A stretch of 60,000 bases of DNA from Zygnema cylindricum (GCA_037447655.1 JBBHKE010000834.1:396499-456498), one strand, 5' to 3'; shown: positions 47,699 to 60,000, numbered from the stretch's first letter. Notes: generated from the sequence alone by a model not told the origin. Translations and numbers: made by a program.

Positions 47699-48960
47699 TT
47701 GTGGTCGGCGTTCGTTTCTAGCGTCGAGGACTTGAGATCTTGTTTTTTTCCGTACATCTTTTTATATGCCCAAACTACTTTTTATTTGCCTGTACTTCTT
47801 TTTACCTGTCTGTACTCCTTTTTATCGTCAACTTTTATATGTGGCTCTACAACGAGTGCAAGCTTTTATCCTCCTTCAATCTTCTATTGCAATTATGGAC
47901 CCTCGACGTGTTCCGGAACTCACTCCCCATTCTCCCCATCGGGTTTCGGACGGTTTGTTCACCTCCCAACTGTTCCTATAAGACGCGACACGTTCTCTTC
48001 CTCCTCCTACCCTAGTGGATATGCCGGTTCTTTCCACCCTTGTTACAAAATCCGTTGAGCGTGTCCAATAATTGATTTCTGGTCGGGTTGTTGCCGACAT
48101 TAAATCCGAGCTTCTCGAGGCGCTTCCCACTGACTCTTCGCGTGCCCGTCTTCTCTCTTGTGGTGGACCTGCTTATGGGGCTTGGCTATCCGCTACACCC
48201 ATTTTATCCACAATCCGTTCACACCCGCTCAATTCAACACCGCCCTCCAGTTTCGCCTTGGCCTCCCCCATCCTCCCCTTGCTTGGCTCTCTAGTTTGCT
48301 CGTGGTCGTGTCTTGGATCCCGATGGCATCCATTTGCTTCGTTGCCCCCATGGGGAATAATTGATCCAGAAGCACGACACTATTTGCAACGCCTTTGCGA
48401 CTATCGCTTCAGAGTGGGGCTTTTCTGTGCTTCGGGAAGTTTCTCACAGTATTCCTGCACGCCCGATCGATGTTGTTTTGGTCGATGGTGCAAGTCGCAT
48501 CTTTGGTGACATTGTTTTGGCAAATCCTACTTCAGCTACGGTCGCTGGTCAAGTAGCTCGACATGTTGGGGTGGCCGCCTGTGATGCCGCTAAGGCGAAG
48601 AAGCGTGCTTCTTCACACCGAGTCTCTATGGATGACTTTATTCCGATGGCGGTCGAGATCTTTGGTTTCTTAGGGTGTTGCGTTGGACGAGTTTCTACAT
48701 ACTTGCGCATGACGCACTTTTGAGCGAAGAGGACCTGGGAGCCATCCTCCTTCGGTAATTACTTCTTTTGTATCGTCAACGTTTATCTGTAGCTTTACAA
48801 CGAGTGCAGGCTTCTATTCTCCTTCGATCGTCTATTGTGGTTATGGATCGTCGACGTGTGTTGGAACTCCCTCACCGTGCTCCCCCGGGTTGGGGGGCCT
48901 TACGCGGTTGCTTTTCGTAGATATTTAATTGTGTTGGGGCTGGTGTTGGGGTTGGGGTTG
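47699..48960 (+). pseudogene. Decayed C-terminal part of a non-LTR retroelement ORF, copy B
   Basis: Pieces in order: ELLEALPTDSSRARLL and AYGAWLSATP in one frame, PAQFNTALQFRLGLPHPPLA in a second, then a third with DPDGIHLLRCPHGE, an in-frame TAA at 48358, KHDTICNAFATIASEWGFSV, PIDVVLVDGASRIFGDIVLA and RVSMDDFIPMAVEIFG, ending at 48723. The HLLRCPHG...KHD (CCHC-like) motif followed by R-x-(I/V)-D-(I/V)-V resembles the C-terminal tail of plant and algal non-LTR retroelement proteins. Broken by two frameshifts and one stop. Confidence 0.6.
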
Positions 48961-50812
48961 AGGTTTTGGTTTTAAGTGAGTTGCCATCTTTTTTCTTTTT
49001 GGGTTTGAGTGCTTTTATTTTACTTGCCATTTTTCTGTGCTCACGCTGCTTTCTTTGTTTTACATTGCCCTACTTGTAGTTTTTCAGTTTTGGCTATACC
49101 ACCCCTTGTGTACCCCTTGACTCAGATGGTTTACCATCGTGCTTTTTAATTCAATCTGTGATTTACGTTTTTTTGTTCCCATGGACTCGAATGGTTTACC
49201 ATCATGCTTTATAATAAAGTCTGGAATTTTTTATTTTTATTTTTGCAGGCTCCCTTTTAAGGGTAAAAATTAGCTTTGCTGCTAGTTCAAGAAAACTGTA
49301 CTTTTCAATTGCCAAAGGTTACCTTTGGAACCGGTGATGTATGGTTTTTTGGATTAACACCTTACACAAAACCGCTGTTGATCTTATTCCTTCGAAAGAT
49401 TTAGAAAGAAGCCTTCCAATTTTAGAGTATCACGCTTACAAAGTCGTCACATTATGCCGTGTGTCGCTATTAATGTTAATATTTTATTTGCCACTTACAA
49501 TATATTTTCTTTATATAGACATCCGATTTTTGATTAAAGACTGCCAATCAAAAGGTTATAATCTTACCATTTAATCGCAGCTAGCTGTAGGATTAACAAT
49601 CCAACAGGTGTGCACAGAGAAAAGATGTTTTAAGTGGCAAAAAGAAACATTAAGACTAATAGCGATACACGCTATACTGTCACACTACATCATGTATTAG
49701 TATCAACTAAAAAGACACTACATCGATACCTTTAAATTCCATCCCTCGAACCTAAAATAGTGTCAATGACACACATTGTTTTTTTTTAACACCAATACTT
49801 TAAACGGCTCATAACCAGCTACACCATTTGGAACTGAACTAGAACTAATAATACCAATATAAACCCAATTAGAATTAATAACCCATATAAAAACCCGATT
49901 AGATTACTAACGCCTATATAAATCCAATTAGAATCAACAACGCCAACATAAACCTCGAGGAAATAACTCCTTAACACTAATAAAGAAGCACGGTACTTTG
50001 CCAAAAATAAACTTTATTGCGCCATCATTTTTGTGTCAATTAGAAAGAGAGCAATTTCTTTACAAAACAATGAAATAAATTTTAGTATTGAAAGCGAAAT
50101 TTTGACTAAAAAAAGTGAGAAAAAAAGTGAGACAAAAAGTGAAAAAAGAAAATTGAAAAAAAAGTGGGAAGAAAAGTGAAGAAAGAACGAAAAAAAGTAG
50201 GAAAAAAAGCGAAAAAAAATTGAGAAAAATAGTTGAGAAAAAAACGAAAAAAAAAGAAAAGTGTGAAAAGGAGAGGAGGATACTGTTGAAATAAAGTATA
50301 TGACCAAAATAAAAGTGGAGTACCTACCTCCTCTACTTCCGTCTCATAAGACATCCCATTCTCCAAAAACCTTATTCACACAATCCAAAATAATTTAATT
50401 GCACCGTTTAATCTTTGAAGTATTAACGTAAAACGAATGAACTAGACTCAAATCAAATGAATAAAAACATTCCAGCTGAAAAAAAATTAAAATAATTTCA
50501 ATAATTTTCCCTACTGTAAAAAGAACAACATGGTACAAAAGCTAAAAACACAAGAACGGCTTCCTTTTCTTTCACTAAAGACGAAAAAAAAGAGAAAAGC
50601 CTCACTGCATTCATGCCAGGAATTTTTTTATTTTCTAAGAGTGCCGAAAAATCTCGTTTTGGAAAAACAAAATACTACTTTTTCTCGTCCTCTCTAATTC
50701 CTGTAACAATTAATAAAAGTCCGGCGTCAAATGAAATTTCTAAACATTTTGAAAATTTTAAACGTTTCAAACATTTCAAAACCTTCTTGAAGACAGTTTC
50801 AAGAGATTTCGG
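48961..50812. other. Region between retroelement remnants and the acidic-protein gene
   Basis: Contains a MITE-like element at about 49455-49672 (TCGCTATTAATGTTAATATT ... ACTAATAGCGATACACGC) and A/G-rich low complexity at 50105-50270. No gene recognised. Confidence 0.55.
49455..49672. mobile_element. Diverged MITE of the GCTATTAG family
   Basis: Inverted ends GTGTGTCGCTATTAATGTTA and AGACTAATAGCGATACACGC, with TTTGCCACTTA / TAAGTGGCAAAA in the arms. Family member by sequence; termini approximate. Confidence 0.65.
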
Positions 50813-53800
50813 TCAAACGGAAATCTGAAAAAAGAAGGGAGAGAGAAATAAATGTCCCAAAATTTAACCTTTGAGGTGAGTAAAAGGGATAATATCTGAA
50901 TCGGTTCCATACGACCCTTCAACTGTTTTCCGTTATCGGTTTTTCTTCGATGAAACTTTTTCTCAATGAAATTTTTCTTTAATGAAAGTTTTCTTCGACA
51001 AAATTTTTCTTTGATGAAACTTTTCTTTGATGAAATTTTTCTTTGATGAAACTTTTCTTCAATGAAACTTTTTTTTCGAGGGATCGTTGTTGGGAAAGGT
51101 AACAAATTGTTTTCAGAAGACAATTTCCTCGTCAATCCCCCTTTACTTGTGGTCGAAAACAACAAGCAAAACCACCTTTCTTTGCGACACTCACAAAATC
51201 CTGCAAAATTTTAATTGATTTCGAATGTTCAGTGGTTGAAAGAAAAGAAAAAGGAAAAAAAATAAAAGAAGAGAGAATCATGCCCGGCTCTAAACCGCAA
51301 TCCTACTGGTCACTGATTTATAACCAAAGAACATTTTCCACCAGAAGAAAACAAGGACCTCGTCCTTTATATAAAAAAAAGGTTTGTATAAAAGATACGA
51401 GGAAATACACATGAAAAGTAAACAAAGAACATAAAAAGAAAAAAACATCGATGAACATGAATTTAAAGCTTGCAATAAACCAATAAGAACAGAAAAAACC
51501 CAAAACTATTAAGATAGAAAAACAAAAATGACACATGCATGTGACGAGCCATTCATGAAGCTTAACCGCTCTCCCCCTTCTCCTCTCCCTCCCCCCACAC
51601 CCTCCCCCTCTCGAATGAAAAAACGTGGAGCATTTAAAATAAGCTAATACCACTATGACCTTTTATCTGTCTTTTAACACAACACTCCGCAACTTAAGAA
51701 TGAAATTGAAAATATCAACTGTACCTCTGTTGAAGTATTTGAAATTACTACTGTGGCTGTCTTTATTGGCTGTGGTTGTCCCTCGATCTTCTCTCCTCTT
51801 AAAACTTCCATTTTTGTCGAACCGACATTTTTTTCTGCATGGACGTTTCTTTCTTTTTCTTCTTCTTTTTCTTTTTTAGGACTGTATTTCCCTACAGTGG
51901 AATGAACAGAAACGGAGTTCTTCAGTGAGTCTTGTTGCAAGCTATAAGACTTCGTGGAAATGGTAGGAGTAGAAACACTGGAAATGGTTGGGTCCATAAC
52001 AGAGAGAGAGGTAGAAGTTCCTGTTTTAGCTTCTGTAATCGTTTCTATTGAGTCTTTTTGACTGTCAGCCTTCAGTCTTTCATCAACAAAACTTCCCGTT
52101 CCGGCAATTTCTGTCGAAACCCGTTGAAGGGGAGCTAGAAAAGCAGCAGGGATAGGGGCCGGAGGAGCGAAATGAGTACTATTTACTCTCACAAAAGTCT
52201 TCGACAGAGGAATTGCAACTACTTCATTCAAATCCTTTAATAAGTAAGGTTTATCTACAGGAGTATCATCGACTTCCGTTACAAGAGATACAGGAACAGA
52301 ATGTTGTAAAGAAGAAACATCAGAAATGGGCAATTCTGTCTCAATGCTGTCTCCATCACCTGACCCTGTAGATAATCCTTCTTCATTCTTTTCGATTTTG
52401 TCCTCTAGTTTCTCGACTTGACAATTTTTCAAAGGTATTAAAACCTCACTCACCTCAACTTCTACCAATTTCTCTTCTTCCAAAACATGATCCACTCCAC
52501 TCCAAGCAGTCTGACCCAACATATCTGCTCCTATTTGATAATCTGAAGTCAGCTGTAACTGCTGAAAGTCAACCTCCTGATTGAATTCGTTACCGCTACC
52601 TCTCTTTGCAATCTCTACCGTTGGTTCGACCACCATAATTTTCTCGAGAGGAACATGTGAGACCATTTCTTTCACATCTATTTCATCCTCCACTAAAGCT
52701 TCTTGCTTCCCTCCTCCACCAAACTGCGGTTTCTCAACCTCCGGCAGTACTTTCACAATATCCTCCTCAGAATTTGTCCCAGAGTTAATATTTTCTACAA
52801 AATTTGTTTCACCCGCTTCCCTCCTGCCATCGCTCTCAAACACAGTTAAACTCTCCACAAAAATTTCTTCCTCAGTTTGGGCAATTCTGCCACCTCCCTT
52901 CTCTTTTTCAATTTCAGTAACTGCATCATCTTGCTCTCTAAAACTGGTGCCATTATCCTGAGAATCAACCTCCTGAGTGGGACCATTTTCTCTCCCTCTC
53001 CCGTATCCATCTGACAATAAACCAGACATAACAGTCTGACCACCCAAATTCAATTGCCATTTTTTTCTATTCCCTCTTGGTCCTTCTGAAAATGTCTGAT
53101 CTACCTCATTACACTTAGAAACAATCAATTCTTCCAATGGAATGACCTCTCCCTCTCCCAAATTACCACTTAAAGGGGTTGATTCTACCCGAGAAGATCC
53201 TGATTCAGTCATATTTTTTGATTTTCCTTCTGTTTCAAGCTCAGGAGTCCTTGCAACATTATCCCTATCCCTGAGTATTTTTATCTCCTGCATAATTTCC
53301 CCCTCCTGTAAACAATTTTCTTTTCCTTTTTCATCAGACGTAACTACAGAAGCATCATTAAGCAATGCACTTCCACCTTTCTCGGATAAAAATTGGGAGT
53401 CTTTTATCGTCTTATCTCTACCTTCCTCGGATAAAAAGGGAGGGTCTTTTGTCTCATAAGAGTCTATTTCTGCTGCCCTATGTTGATCAGGAAGTTCCGA
53501 GGTGAAACTAACAAAGGTTTTTTCAACTAAATCTCCTCTCCCGGGCCGATCTGAACAAGAAGTTTCCTCAACTGTATCATTTCCAGGCAATAGAGGCCTT
53601 TCTTCCGTTTCAACATCCGTTTTAACAGGAGAAACTAACAAGTGGTTTTTGTCCGTTACAGTTTCGTCTAACAATAGCTTCGCCGGAACAACTTCATTGT
53701 CTGCAATAAAACAACATTGGAGAGGAAAACAAAAGTTAAAAACCACCTTCCATATCAGAAAAACCAATTGGGGCAAAAACAAAATTGGATGAATTGTTTA

Positions 53801-56800
53801 AGGCAAAAAAGAAGTCCTAAAACAGATGCAGTTTTCCACAACGGAGCCAATGACGCGTAAAAAACCTTTTGCTACAGATCTAATCACCAATTGGCCAATT
53901 AAAAAGTCTTAAGACTCCAAAAACATAAAGTGGAATCAGATACTCCTCTGAACAGCTAAAACTGTTTTGCTTAAGCTATACTTCAAAATTGATTACAAGG
54001 AGTTTGAATGACATTTCACCTTGAAAAAGAGGAGAAGTTGTATTAGATGAAGGTTCTAATATAATCTGAGGATGAACTTCCACAGTTTTCAAAGTGAATC
54101 TAATTTGAGGTCTTTGTACATCATTTTCGCTGATAATCTCTTCCTCGTCATCATCCTTGTCTTCATCATCCTCATCCTCACTCTCATCTTCATCTGTCTC
54201 CTGCTCCCCCTCCTCCACTCCCTCCCTATCTTGCTTATCATCTCCCTTCACAGTTTCATTAGTAGGCAACCATTCCTCCCCTTCTCCCTCCTTTCCCTTA
54301 ACATTTCTCTCCCAGTCCTCCTCCATCTCCCCTTCCCTTTCTCCATCCGCCCAAACTTGAGGCCCAATTTCCTCGCTTCCTCCTTCCCTCTCCTTCATAT
54401 TTCTACTAACAGCTTCAGATTGAATCAAATTAGAGCCCTTCATAATAACAGATCCCTCTTTAGAAACCCACAGAGTTCCCAAATCCTTCTTGTTCTCCAA
54501 ATAATTCCCCGTCTGACTCGCTTCCCCTGCAGTTGGTCAGAGAAAAAAAATGAAGAAATTTGACAATTCTCTGATACCAATGATATTTTTAGAAACACCG
54601 ATAAACTGAAAAAATGCATCATAAGCTCCACTCTCTAAGGTCCAAAACTCTTTTACTTCAGTGTAACACTACTTCGGTCGCAATTTTTTTTGGACAAAAT
54701 CATAAAATAGTGTTAACAACACTGTTTAAAGGAATGGACTATAATTCGCCACATCTCCTACACTAAATTAATACTATACAATCCAACTTCGCATTTACAC
54801 TGATGATCCCTTTGCGGCGATAAATACGTTTAAATGCAATGGAAATCATGAAATCCTGGATTTCACCACAAAGAGCAATATACGGAAAACATCCAAACGG
54901 ATTTCATGTAGTCGAATTAACAATGCCTTGTTTTCCAAAAAAACTGCATGTGTTCAGATTAAAAAAACAAATCGGTTCAAACGAAATAAAAGGTCTGAAT
55001 ATCAAAATTGAATACAATGAAATATATACAATTTGAATAAAATCCATGCATCTTTACTTTTATTTTGGCCCATAAGCTATTTCGAAATCAAACAAACAAT
55101 GATCAAAGTGAAACAATAAAAAAACAAACCAAAAACTAAAAAAACAAACCAAAAACTAAAAAAACACACACTAGGTGCATTGTCAAAGCCCATCAAAGAG
55201 TATAACTAATCAATTAACTATCTTAAAATAAAACCAAAGTTCTTGCTGCTCTTCAGCCAACCTAAGGCCATAAAAAATACAAACACCTTGTGAAACATGT
55301 TCGGTTTTCCGTCTAAAAATAGACGAAAACGTATTGAAAAATCAAGGAACTGAAAAGTACCTTGATTCAAAGAGCTGTTGGAATCAGAGTCAAGCATTGC
55401 ATTTGTCCCAATCCTTTGAAAAGTTGTCGAATGATCGACTTCCTGCCATTCATACCCAATCAAAAAAGAAATTTCTAAGCATGATTTCAGACAACACTTT
55501 TTAGGCTAATTAGGAGGATAGCAACTAGGTATGGAGCAGTAAGTAGATCCTCTCCTGGCAATTCTCTACCTCCAGAAGACCATTTTCCAACCCTTCTACA
55601 TACTTCTTACCATTTCTCAACAACTCTTTCACCCTCCCAACCTTAATCAATCTCTCAACCCTCCCTTACTTTTCCACACTCATCATGCCCCAATACCTTC
55701 TTCACTGAAATTCCATAAAGAATGTCTATCCTTATAAAACCATCTTTAGATTACTTGCCACTACCTCCCTCCCCATCTTCATGTCCCTCTCCCACTCCCT
55801 CTCCCTCTCCCTCTCCCTCACTCACTCCCTCTCCCAACCAGTCCGTTCGTAAACTTCTTTTGGAAAATTGATCGAAATTGCTCGACATAGATCTGTAGAC
55901 GTGCTTCCTGACTTCTGACTATAACTGTCATATTAAATATACAATAGACTAGAATATACAATATGAAATTGTAAATTATTTTTAAACACTGCATTTACGT
56001 ATTTTCGAGCATAGACCTGAACCTGGTTGACACAATTAACTTGATTGAGATTGTAATCATCCTGAACTGTAGTCCACAGAAGGGTGTGAGTTTTCCTCAA
56101 ACATTAGAAACTAAATCTAAATAATTATAGAGGACATTTATAGTCATACATTTTCAGAAAAGTAACAATACCTGGCGTCCAAGGAATTCCACCAAGTAAT
56201 TCGTACTTGACTGTTCTCGAATCGAAAAATTTCCTTGTGGATATAAGTACAGGAATGACTCAACAGAGTCAACGAGGAGGACTTCCACCATAGCCTCAAT
56301 ATATTGGTCAAACCCACCACATTTTCTCTTCAAAAAATGCCCATGGGGTGAATATGAGTGGTGGGAATCCTCTCGAGGAAAGTAATTAACCATTTCACTC
56401 CGAGAATTGGCACTTGTTTTACCAAGATGTAGGGAACGAAGCCCTTCCTGTCCAACCCAAAATTAAGTTTTAGAATTGTAATAAAAATAAAAATTACAAA
56501 AACAGGCAGGCATTCAAGAAAGTGAAGATGAATCGTCTCAAGAAAAGACAAACAAAAACAAATCAAAGAATGGAGGTTTGAAAGAGCGAAAAGAGAACTT
56601 TGAAGTCTGAAAAAAGGAAACTCCTTATCGAAAAACAGAACCGCCACTGCTAATCGTTTAAGCCACTCTTACTTAAGAATGGTAAGAACAAAAAAGAAAC
56701 AGAACAAACCCTTAAAAAAATTTAAAATCTTACCGTTTTGTGCCATAACCAGTATAACATTTAACCGTATTGAATCCAATAGACAGTTGAATACCTAATA

Positions 56801-57486
56801 TTTTATACCAATCTCTATCCTTTTTGGGATACTACAAAGTCTGTCGATATTAGTTTTAAACGCTAATTAGGGACTCAGTACATTTTCATCATAGAATTTT
56901 CTGGGTTTCAATCATGCCTCACGATCAAAATGCGAGACAGTTACCTTTCAACTGCTCCCCTTGAAAAAAATAAAATCCAAGCAAAAAAGTTAAAGATGTG
57001 TAAGAGCCCAAAAAAGTTATGGGCAGTGAATGACTCTGTTCACCAATAAAAGTGCCCTTTTCCAAACTGTTTGCAAGTGTCATAACAAATGTTAATCCAC
57101 ACTAATTTTGGTGTGATTCTCTCACACATTAGGTGCATCTCAAATATCTCATGTTTGCAAGATTCACCTAATCACTTGAAACATTTTCAAATAAATTTCG
57201 TTAACCTATAGTCTGGACAGCATCTTATCATATATACGGTGGTAAAAAAAGGGGTAAAAACTAGAATGAATCATCCTTCTCTCTCCAAGGCTCGAATATT
57301 GTCAAAATTTTTTGAATAATGTCAAAAAGGTTGAATAATGTCAAAAAGGTTGAATAATGTCAAAAAGGTTGAATAATGTTAAAAAAGTTTGAATTATGTC
57401 GGAAGAGTTTGAAGGATGCCAAAAAGATTTGAATAATGTCAAAAAAGCTTGAAACAACTTACAGTGTCCAACGGTGAATCGGCCAT
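50813..57486 (-). CDS. Acidic low-complexity protein, 976 residues, unrecognised
   Basis: Exons (minus strand): 57486-57463, 56447-56172, 55442-55361, 54526-54020, 53700-51725, 51200-51147 and 50824-50813. All join in phase (2931 bases with stop). The start is ATG at 57486 in the context AAAAATGG (MADSPLDT). Exon 2 looks structured (GGFDQYIEAMVEVLLVDSVE, FLYLYPQGNFSIREQ, TNYLVEFLGRQ). Exon 4 holds an uninterrupted acidic stretch (EDESEDEDDEDKDDDEEE). Exon 5 is a 658-codon region rich in Glu, Val and Ser, probably disordered. The end reads DFVSVAKKGGFACCFRPQ, with a final 4-codon exon. The Lys-rich, double-Cys C terminus could be a palmitoylation or metal site, which is speculation. I do not recognise a family. 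The long open exon 5 and consistent splicing make the gene solid; the 12-base last exon is the weakest part. Confidence 0.72.
50935..51075. repeat. Minisatellite, 16-17-base unit, in the last intron of the acidic-protein gene
   Basis: About eight copies of TTTTTCTTTGATGAAAC with variants, between exons 51147-51200 and 50813-50824. On the minus strand it reads as repeated EKF and KSF words without a stop, so a retained intron would be partly translatable. Confidence 0.85.
54660..54822. mobile_element. MITE relative in an intron of the acidic-protein gene
   Basis: Shares CACTACTTCGGTCGC...TTTTTTTGGACAAAA, a TGGACTATAAT core and AACACT words with the element at 36044-36285. Lies in the intron 54527-55360. 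Right end unclear. Confidence 0.55.
55785..55836. repeat. (CCCTCT)n tract in an intron
   Basis: CCCTCTCCCTCTCC units in the intron 55443-56171 of the acidic-protein gene. Confidence 0.85.
57297..57455. repeat. Tandem repeat, about 19-base unit, at the start of intron 1
   Basis: Six to seven copies of GAATAATGTCAAAAAGGTT with variants, ending only a few bases inside the first donor (57462) of the acidic-protein gene. Confidence 0.85.
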
Positions 57487-60000
57487 TTTTACGCTCCTAA
57501 CTTAAAATTCCTTTCTCTCACTCCCTCCCTCCCTCTCCTGTTCCTCCTTCCACTAACCTAACCTGCACGAGTCAATAACGCATAAAAAAAAGACATGAAA
57601 TAATAAACATATAAATTATGGAGACCTTGAAAAATTGTCTACAAACTGTCACGTTGTCACATCACACTAGCGGTATTCCGACCTACGACGTTTGGAAACA
57701 CGGGTGGGTGATGAACCCCATTTTTTACCGGTTTTTTGCAAACATGTAACTTGAGCAAGATTCACTCACTGACATTTCACCGATACCTCAGTCCATGTTA
57801 ACCACATGTTGTCCGCATGTCTCCTGCGATGTTTCAAAGAGCCTCGATGAAACATCAAGTAGCCAGGTTTAAACGGAGAAGTAATTTGTGAGCTTCAGTA
57901 TTAACGAAAAAATTCACAAACTGAAACAAACAGTAACGCTGTACAGTATATTTGAATTAGATTCCATCAAGATTGCAGCGTAGATGTTTGCAAAAAAAAA
58001 AGTCATGTTAACAACCAAGCTCCTTAAGTGGGGAATAAGGCTACTGTCACGTCACTGACAACAACTTTCTCAAAACTATTTGCAGAAAAGTGTCTGCGGA
58101 ATCCTGGGGACGCATTTGGACTATGAGGGAGGAGGCGGGGGAGGGGAAAGGGGAGAGGGAGGGAGATTGAGAGGGAAAGGGAGAGGGAGGGGAGAGATTC
58201 GCGTAGAATAAGGCATATAGTGAGCACCGATTATGCAAATATCTCTAATGGAAACTTGTAACAATAAAACTACTGAAGGTTCTTTTAAGGCATTTTTTCC
58301 ACAAAAAAAAAAACAAAAACAAAAACGGAGCAAATTTTATTTCAATTCACAAAAAAAAGAACAAGGAGACGAGCAACAGGAGCAAAACAGAGTGTAATTG
58401 TGTGGTATCTTTGCGAAAGTGAAGTTAACAATTTTTTATTTTTTTTTTAAACAGAACAGGAATGTGAAAAAACGCAAAATTTATACTTCTTAAAAATTAC
58501 AAAAACCACAAATTATGTAATTGTAGTTCTGTAACTGTAATTTGTTAAAAAATAGGAATAAGGAGAAAGATAGGCAAGCAGTAAAATAAAATAAAGGATT
58601 TTTAAAAAGGCTTAATACTACAAACCTTTTAATGGAGCAGATGCCAAAAAAACGAGCATTGCGGTTTGAGAAGAATATAAACCAGAGTGAATGTCAAAAT
58701 TTAGGAACTCTCATTCGGAATTAGGGCAAAAGATTAGGGCAAAAGATTAGGGCAAAAGTTATAAGATTAGGAAGGGAACAAGAGAGTTGCTGCAGTTTCC
58801 AACACCGTACAGCTACAAGTACATCTGTACGGATATGTCAAAAGTTACTACAGTTTCTAACGTTTTTTCTTTTACTTTTCCTAATGATCTCAGTATCTCA
58901 CTGTTGTTTAACTTCATCAGATCCTATCGGCTTGCCACACCTTTTAGAAACGGAAATTTACCGTACAGTACTGTACCTTTTGTTTACATCATGTCGCATC
59001 CGTACATTCAAACGGCCGTCAAAAGATTTTGCGCAATTAGGCATAAAGCGTCATCGTCTATGTCGACATTTGTAACTGTCGATTCACAAAAGTTAACCGT
59101 CGATCGTACTAGCCACGTAAATAGAGTAGAAATAGCTTACTTCCACAAGTGCGAGGCCAGGGTCCATCTTCCGAAACGGCTGTTGTAGTGGAGGTACGGC
59201 AGTAGTCGTACAGCTTCGATAACGGACAAAAGTACGAAATATACCCGTACCGTGCGTCTGCATCGTCTCGATCATCTAGCGTCAGCGAATCTAGAGATCT
59301 TCCGCACTTTATACACGACACTGTACGGTAGAAATCTTAACGGGAAAGTACACTAACTAACGGATTATTGTACTTTTTATGTACGTTTTTCGTGCTTCCT
59401 CGAATCTTACCTACTTGCTGATCCTCGAATGGAAATGCGGGAAACTCCTAGTCGACCTTTCAGTAGATCGTAGCAAAAGTACAAAACCAATGAAGGCAAA
59501 CATTCGGTACGGAAATAATATCTTCCAATTTTTGCAGGAGGCATCCGTACATTTAAAAAGGCGTAGGAACCACGTGATATGAAAAAAAATACACAGTTTG
59601 CTGATGTGAAGTGCAAAAGTCAAACGATCACGACGATAAAGTTGACCCTAAAGTGCAAAAGCTGTTGCAGTGTTCCACGTCATCGTACGGACAAAGGCCA
59701 GCGTGGTCTTTGTGGTCTTCCGCCACGTACGGTCCGTACTGATGATGTTCAGATTTTTGCATCTGCGGCCATTGGTTCTGTACACCGCGAATCGTAATTA
59801 GAGTAAATTACTCTAATTCGGTCGCTCAAAATTTTGACTTAATCACATGAAATAGAGTAAATGATTCTAATTTTTTCATTATTCTATTTAAGGTAAAGTT
59901 TAATTAGCGTTTTTAATTCTAATATAGGTTCGTTTTACATAGTGTAGAGTACGGACGACCTCCGACCGTGCAAAATTGTACTTTATTAAGTAAAAAAGTA
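57487..60000. other. Upstream region of the acidic-protein gene and repeat-derived sequence
   Basis: The first few hundred bases should hold the promoter and 5' UTR of the minus-strand gene; no TATA box could be assigned. A GGGAGAGGGA tract lies at 58130-58195. From about 58790 the sequence is rich in CGTAC words typical of this window's transposon-derived regions. A GCTATTAG-like MITE end (CACCGCGAATCGTAATTAGAG) starts at 59784 and runs out of the window. Frames of 60-133 residues lack family signatures. Confidence 0.5.

Noticed and set aside
52581-52961. Ser-rich plus-strand frames opposite the acidic exon
   Set aside because: Antisense shadows of the long exon 51725-53700, whose splicing and codon pattern support the minus strand.
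57297-57455. CRISPR-like array
   Set aside because: Direct 19-base units with no unique spacers in a eukaryotic intron; a plain tandem repeat.
58787-59188. 133-residue frame near the right end
   Set aside because: No motif, in CGTAC-rich repeat-like sequence; cannot be supported.

Overview
This is an AT-rich nuclear eukaryotic window with spliced genes, long introns, many microsatellites and many transposon remnants. Three things point to the green lineage, most likely a streptophyte (alga or seed-free plant): the C-terminal half of a plant-type exocyst subunit SEC10, a two-exon protein that starts with a plastid-transit-like segment, and a terminal-repeat retrotransposon in miniature (TRIM) with the plant-type initiator-tRNA-Met primer-binding motif. 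I cannot name the species. Exon models below come from GT/AG sites, phase agreement and recognisable protein families.

Layout, left to right. (1) 625-9304 (+): a gene with a bromodomain and a histone-fold (Bromo_TP) domain, the architecture of the SAGA subunit SPT7; its 5' end is not resolved. (2) 10971-17895 (-): an epoxide-hydrolase-like alpha/beta hydrolase. All its exons are in phase, but the exon that should carry the nucleophile elbow was not found, and pieces of exons 1 and 3 are tandemly duplicated. (3) A 10-N assembly gap at 19083, then the last six exons of SEC10 (+, to 22491). (4) 22.5-28.5 kb: transposon debris and low-complexity tracts, including a 600-base CT tract. (5) 28.5-39.2 kb: a triplicated locus for a two-LysM protein with a six-cysteine tail. 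Two copies have all four visible exons; the middle one is reduced to its last exon and carries a TRIM beside it. hAT and MITE insertions lie between the copies. (6) 40204-41582 (-): a small plastid-like protein of unknown function. (7) 41.85-46 kb: nested transposons, a 3.16-kb TTA-flanked element inside a MITE. (8) 46.2-49.0 kb: two decayed copies of the C-terminal part of a non-LTR retroelement ORF. (9) 50813-57486 (-): a 7-exon gene for an acidic, low-complexity protein of 976 residues that I do not recognise. (10) 57.5-60 kb: no gene recognised.

The genes look functionally unrelated (chromatin, detoxification, secretion, carbohydrate binding, plastid); there is no operon-like organisation. 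The best novelty candidate is the TRIM at 32.43-32.89 kb: both of its LTRs contain a complete tRNA cloverleaf-like sequence with A- and B-box-like motifs and a following T run. This resembles Cassandra TRIMs, whose LTRs carry 5S rRNA, but with a tRNA-like module instead.
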